Positions 62,533 to 64,000 of a DNA stretch of 64,000 nucleotides are shown one piece after another. Every line of letters starts with the position of its first letter. Positions within the stretch are counted from its first letter, which is position 1. The notes below the pieces were generated by a model. It was given only the letters and a program-made list of their open reading frames with translations, was not told the DNA's origin and made no database searches. The position numbers and the translations under genes were made by a program. The stretch comes from Comamonas testosteroni ATCC 11996 (lineage in GTDB: Bacteria > Pseudomonadota > Gammaproteobacteria > Burkholderiales > Burkholderiaceae_C), in assembly GCF_000241525.1 (NCBI RefSeq), contig NZ_AHIL01000002.1, forward strand, positions 1 through 64,000. The letters run 5' to 3'.

Positions 62533-64000
62533 TCAGGGCTTGGGCCGGATGGCGTCCGCCGTCCCCTGGATGAAGGCCTTGAGGGACTCCACGTCATCGC
62601 CCGACAGCTTGCCCGTGAAGTCCGGCATGCCGCGCGCCATGGCCGGGCCCTTGAAGACGAAGCTGGGCAGGTTCTCGATAAAGCTCGCGTCCATATAACC
62701 CAGATTGGGAATGTTGCCGCCACGGTCCACGCCCGGCACGCCGTGGCAGAAAACGCAGTTGGCCACATACAGCATGGTGCCGGCCTCGACCTTGGCAGGG
62801 TCGTATTTCACACCCTGCAGCAACTGGCCCGTGCGCTGGGCCACGAACTCAGGCATCTTGGCCTTGCCGCCCACGACGAAGGTATAGACCGTGCCCGGGC
62901 CCTGGCGCTCGGTGGCGCGCGCAGCCAGGCCGTAGACACCGCCCCAGCCCACGGCCACCGAGACATACTGCTTGCCGTCCACCATATAGGTGCTGGGCGC
63001 TGCCACCACCCCGGTGCCCGTGGGCGCTTCCCACAGCTTTTCACCGCTGGTCGCGTTATAGGCCACGAGGCGGCCGTCCGCCGTGCCCTGGAACACCACA
63101 TTGCCCGCCGTGGTCAGCGTGCCGCCGTTCCAGGGCGAGACATGCTCCACGCTCCAGGCGGCCTTTTGCGCAACGGGGTCCCAGGCCAGCAGGCGGCCAA
63201 AGGGCTTGCTCTTGGGCGGCTCGGCATTGAAGAACTTGGCCGTGTTCCAGCCGGTGCCCGACTGGGGCTTGCCCGGTCCGGCCTGGTTGAACTCCCACTT
63301 CTTGTCGTCCATCAGGTTGACGGGCACGTTCTGCGCAGGCAGATACACCAGGCCCGTCTGGGGGTTGAAGGACATGGGGTGCCAGTTGTGCGCGCCATAG
63401 GGGCCCGGCACCGCGTCCTGGGGCTTGCTGCCGTCGCGTGCCGCGGCAATGTTCATGGGCTTGCCGTTCTTGTCGTAGCCGCTGGCCCAGTTCACGGGCA
63501 CGAAGTTCTTAGCCGAGATGAACTTTCCATTGGTGCGGTCGAGCACGAAGAAGAAGCCGTTCTTAGGCGCATGCAATATGACCTTGCGCGGCTTGCCGGC
63601 GATCTTGATGTCGGCCAGGATCATGGGCTGGGTAGAGGTGTAGTCCCAGTTGTCGCCCGGCGTTTCCTGGTAGTGCCACTTGTATTTGCCGGTGTCGGGA
63701 TCCAGGGCCACGATGGAAGCCAGGTACAGGTTGTCGCCGCCCTTGGGGCTGCGCACCTTGTGCGACCAGGGCGATCCATTGCCCGTGCCCACGTACATGG
63801 TGTTGAGCTCGGCATCGAAGGTCATGCTGTCCCACATAGTGCCGCCGCCGCCGGCCTCCCACCATTTGCCGCTGGGGTCCCAGGTCCTTGCGGCGCGTTT
63901 CATGGATTCGTCCTCGAAGGGTTTGGACGGATCGCCGGGTACGCTGAACCAGCGCCATTTCTGCTCGCCGGTCTCGGCGTCATAGGCCGTGATGTAGCCG
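62533..64000 (-). CDS. PQQ-dependent quinohaemoprotein alcohol dehydrogenase (3' part)
   Basis: The 3' part of a periplasmic beta-propeller dehydrogenase; the frame is open to the right edge, so the start lies outside. Visible parts are propeller repeats (GYITAYDAETGEQKWRW, AGGGGTMWDSMTFDAELN), the likely catalytic Asp in GDNWDYTS, a W-motif VAYNATSGEKLWEAPTG, and a C-terminal cytochrome c domain with CVFCHG and the Met-containing ARGMPDFTG. The fused haem domain indicates a type II quinohaemoprotein ethanol/alcohol dehydrogenase. The signal peptide is outside the window. The aldehyde dehydrogenase gene follows. Confidence 0.92.
   Translation of the reverse strand, partial: GYITAYDAETGEQKWRWFSVPGDPSKPFEDESMKRAARTWDPSGKWWEAGGGGTMWDSMTFDAELNTMYVGTGNGSPWSHKVRSPKGGDNLYLASIVALDPDTGKYKWHYQETPGDNWDYTSTQPMILADIKIAGKPRKVILHAPKNGFFFVLDRTNGKFISAKNFVPVNWASGYDKNGKPMNIAAARDGSKPQDAVPGPYGAHNWHPMSFNPQTGLVYLPAQNVPVNLMDDKKWEFNQAGPGKPQSGTGWNTAKFFNAEPPKSKPFGRLLAWDPVAQKAAWSVEHVSPWNGGTLTTAGNVVFQGTADGRLVAYNATSGEKLWEAPTGTGVVAAPSTYMVDGKQYVSVAVGWGGVYGLAARATERQGPGTVYTFVVGGKAKMPEFVAQRTGQLLQGVKYDPAKVEAGTMLYVANCVFCHGVPGVDRGGNIPNLGYMDASFIENLPSFVFKGPAMARGMPDFTGKLSGDDVESLKAFIQGTADAIRPKP

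Noticed and set aside
63903-63903. Internal Met as the start of the PQQ alcohol dehydrogenase
   Set aside because: The frame continues open to the right edge with typical propeller sequence (GYITAYDAETGEQK), so the gene is cut by the window, not started here.

Overview
The window looks like the chromosome of a high-GC betaproteobacterium of the Comamonadaceae, most likely Comamonas or a close relative. The reasons are nine genes for Bug-family (TctC-like) periplasmic binding proteins, a TorF-type porin-glnK-amtB operon, long CoA-dependent catabolic clusters, and intergenic repeats of a kind I recall from this family. The genus is inferred by recall, not by a search. No tRNA, rRNA, CRISPR array, transposase or phage gene was seen. 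Most genes have a Shine-Dalgarno sequence and many overlap by ATGA.

Region 1 (1-12003) is an aldarate (D-glucarate/galactarate) catabolic locus. A leftward operon encodes a Bug protein, 5-dehydro-4-deoxyglucarate dehydratase, two more Bug proteins, a 2-hydroxyacid dehydrogenase and glucarate dehydratase. A GntR/FCD regulator sits in the middle. A rightward arm carries a GudD-related enolase-superfamily enzyme, a Bug protein and galactarate dehydratase GarD. GudD and GarD both yield 5-dehydro-4-deoxyglucarate, which the KdgD-type enzyme turns into 2-oxoglutarate semialdehyde. A similar operator lies over the predicted promoters of the leftward operon and of gntR. Region 2 (12129-15889) has a succinyl-CoA:acetate CoA-transferase, a YihY/BrkB membrane protein and ferredoxin-NADP reductase. 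Region 3 (16288-21034) is a branched-chain-amino-acid-type ABC importer with a fused LivH-LivM permease, followed by a small cell-envelope pair (21045-22060).

Region 4 (22143-48872) is CoA-thioester catabolism. The leftward block (29948 to 22143) encodes a mesaconyl/itaconyl-CoA hydratase-like protein, an acyl-CoA dehydrogenase, a class III CoA-transferase, an MmgE/PrpD protein, a Bug protein, a CitE-like lyase and an SDR. This set matches an itaconate/C5-dicarboxylate route to pyruvate and acetyl-CoA. The rightward block (30150-43035) has a beta-oxidation set: SDR, hydratase 2, enoyl-CoA isomerase-like protein, CoA-transferase homologue, thiolase, acyl-CoA ligase, acyl-CoA dehydrogenase and thioesterase. 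It also holds two Bug genes and a DUF35/thiolase-like pair of the kind known as retro-aldolases in steroid side-chain breakdown. LysR regulators, a second CaiB-type transferase, a nitronate monooxygenase and an MFS transporter follow.

Region 5 (48886-64000) has comM, a MarR regulator divergent from two Bug genes and a cytoplasmic-type sulfatase, then the nitrogen-regulated porin-glnK-amtB operon with NtrC sites and a sigma-54 promoter. After that come glcE-glcF, a ProQ/FinO RNA chaperone, an aldehyde dehydrogenase and the 3' part of a PQQ-dependent quinohaemoprotein alcohol dehydrogenase that runs off the right edge.

A recurring ~70-100 bp GC-rich element lies directly behind stop codons at five places, always in the same orientation relative to the upstream gene.
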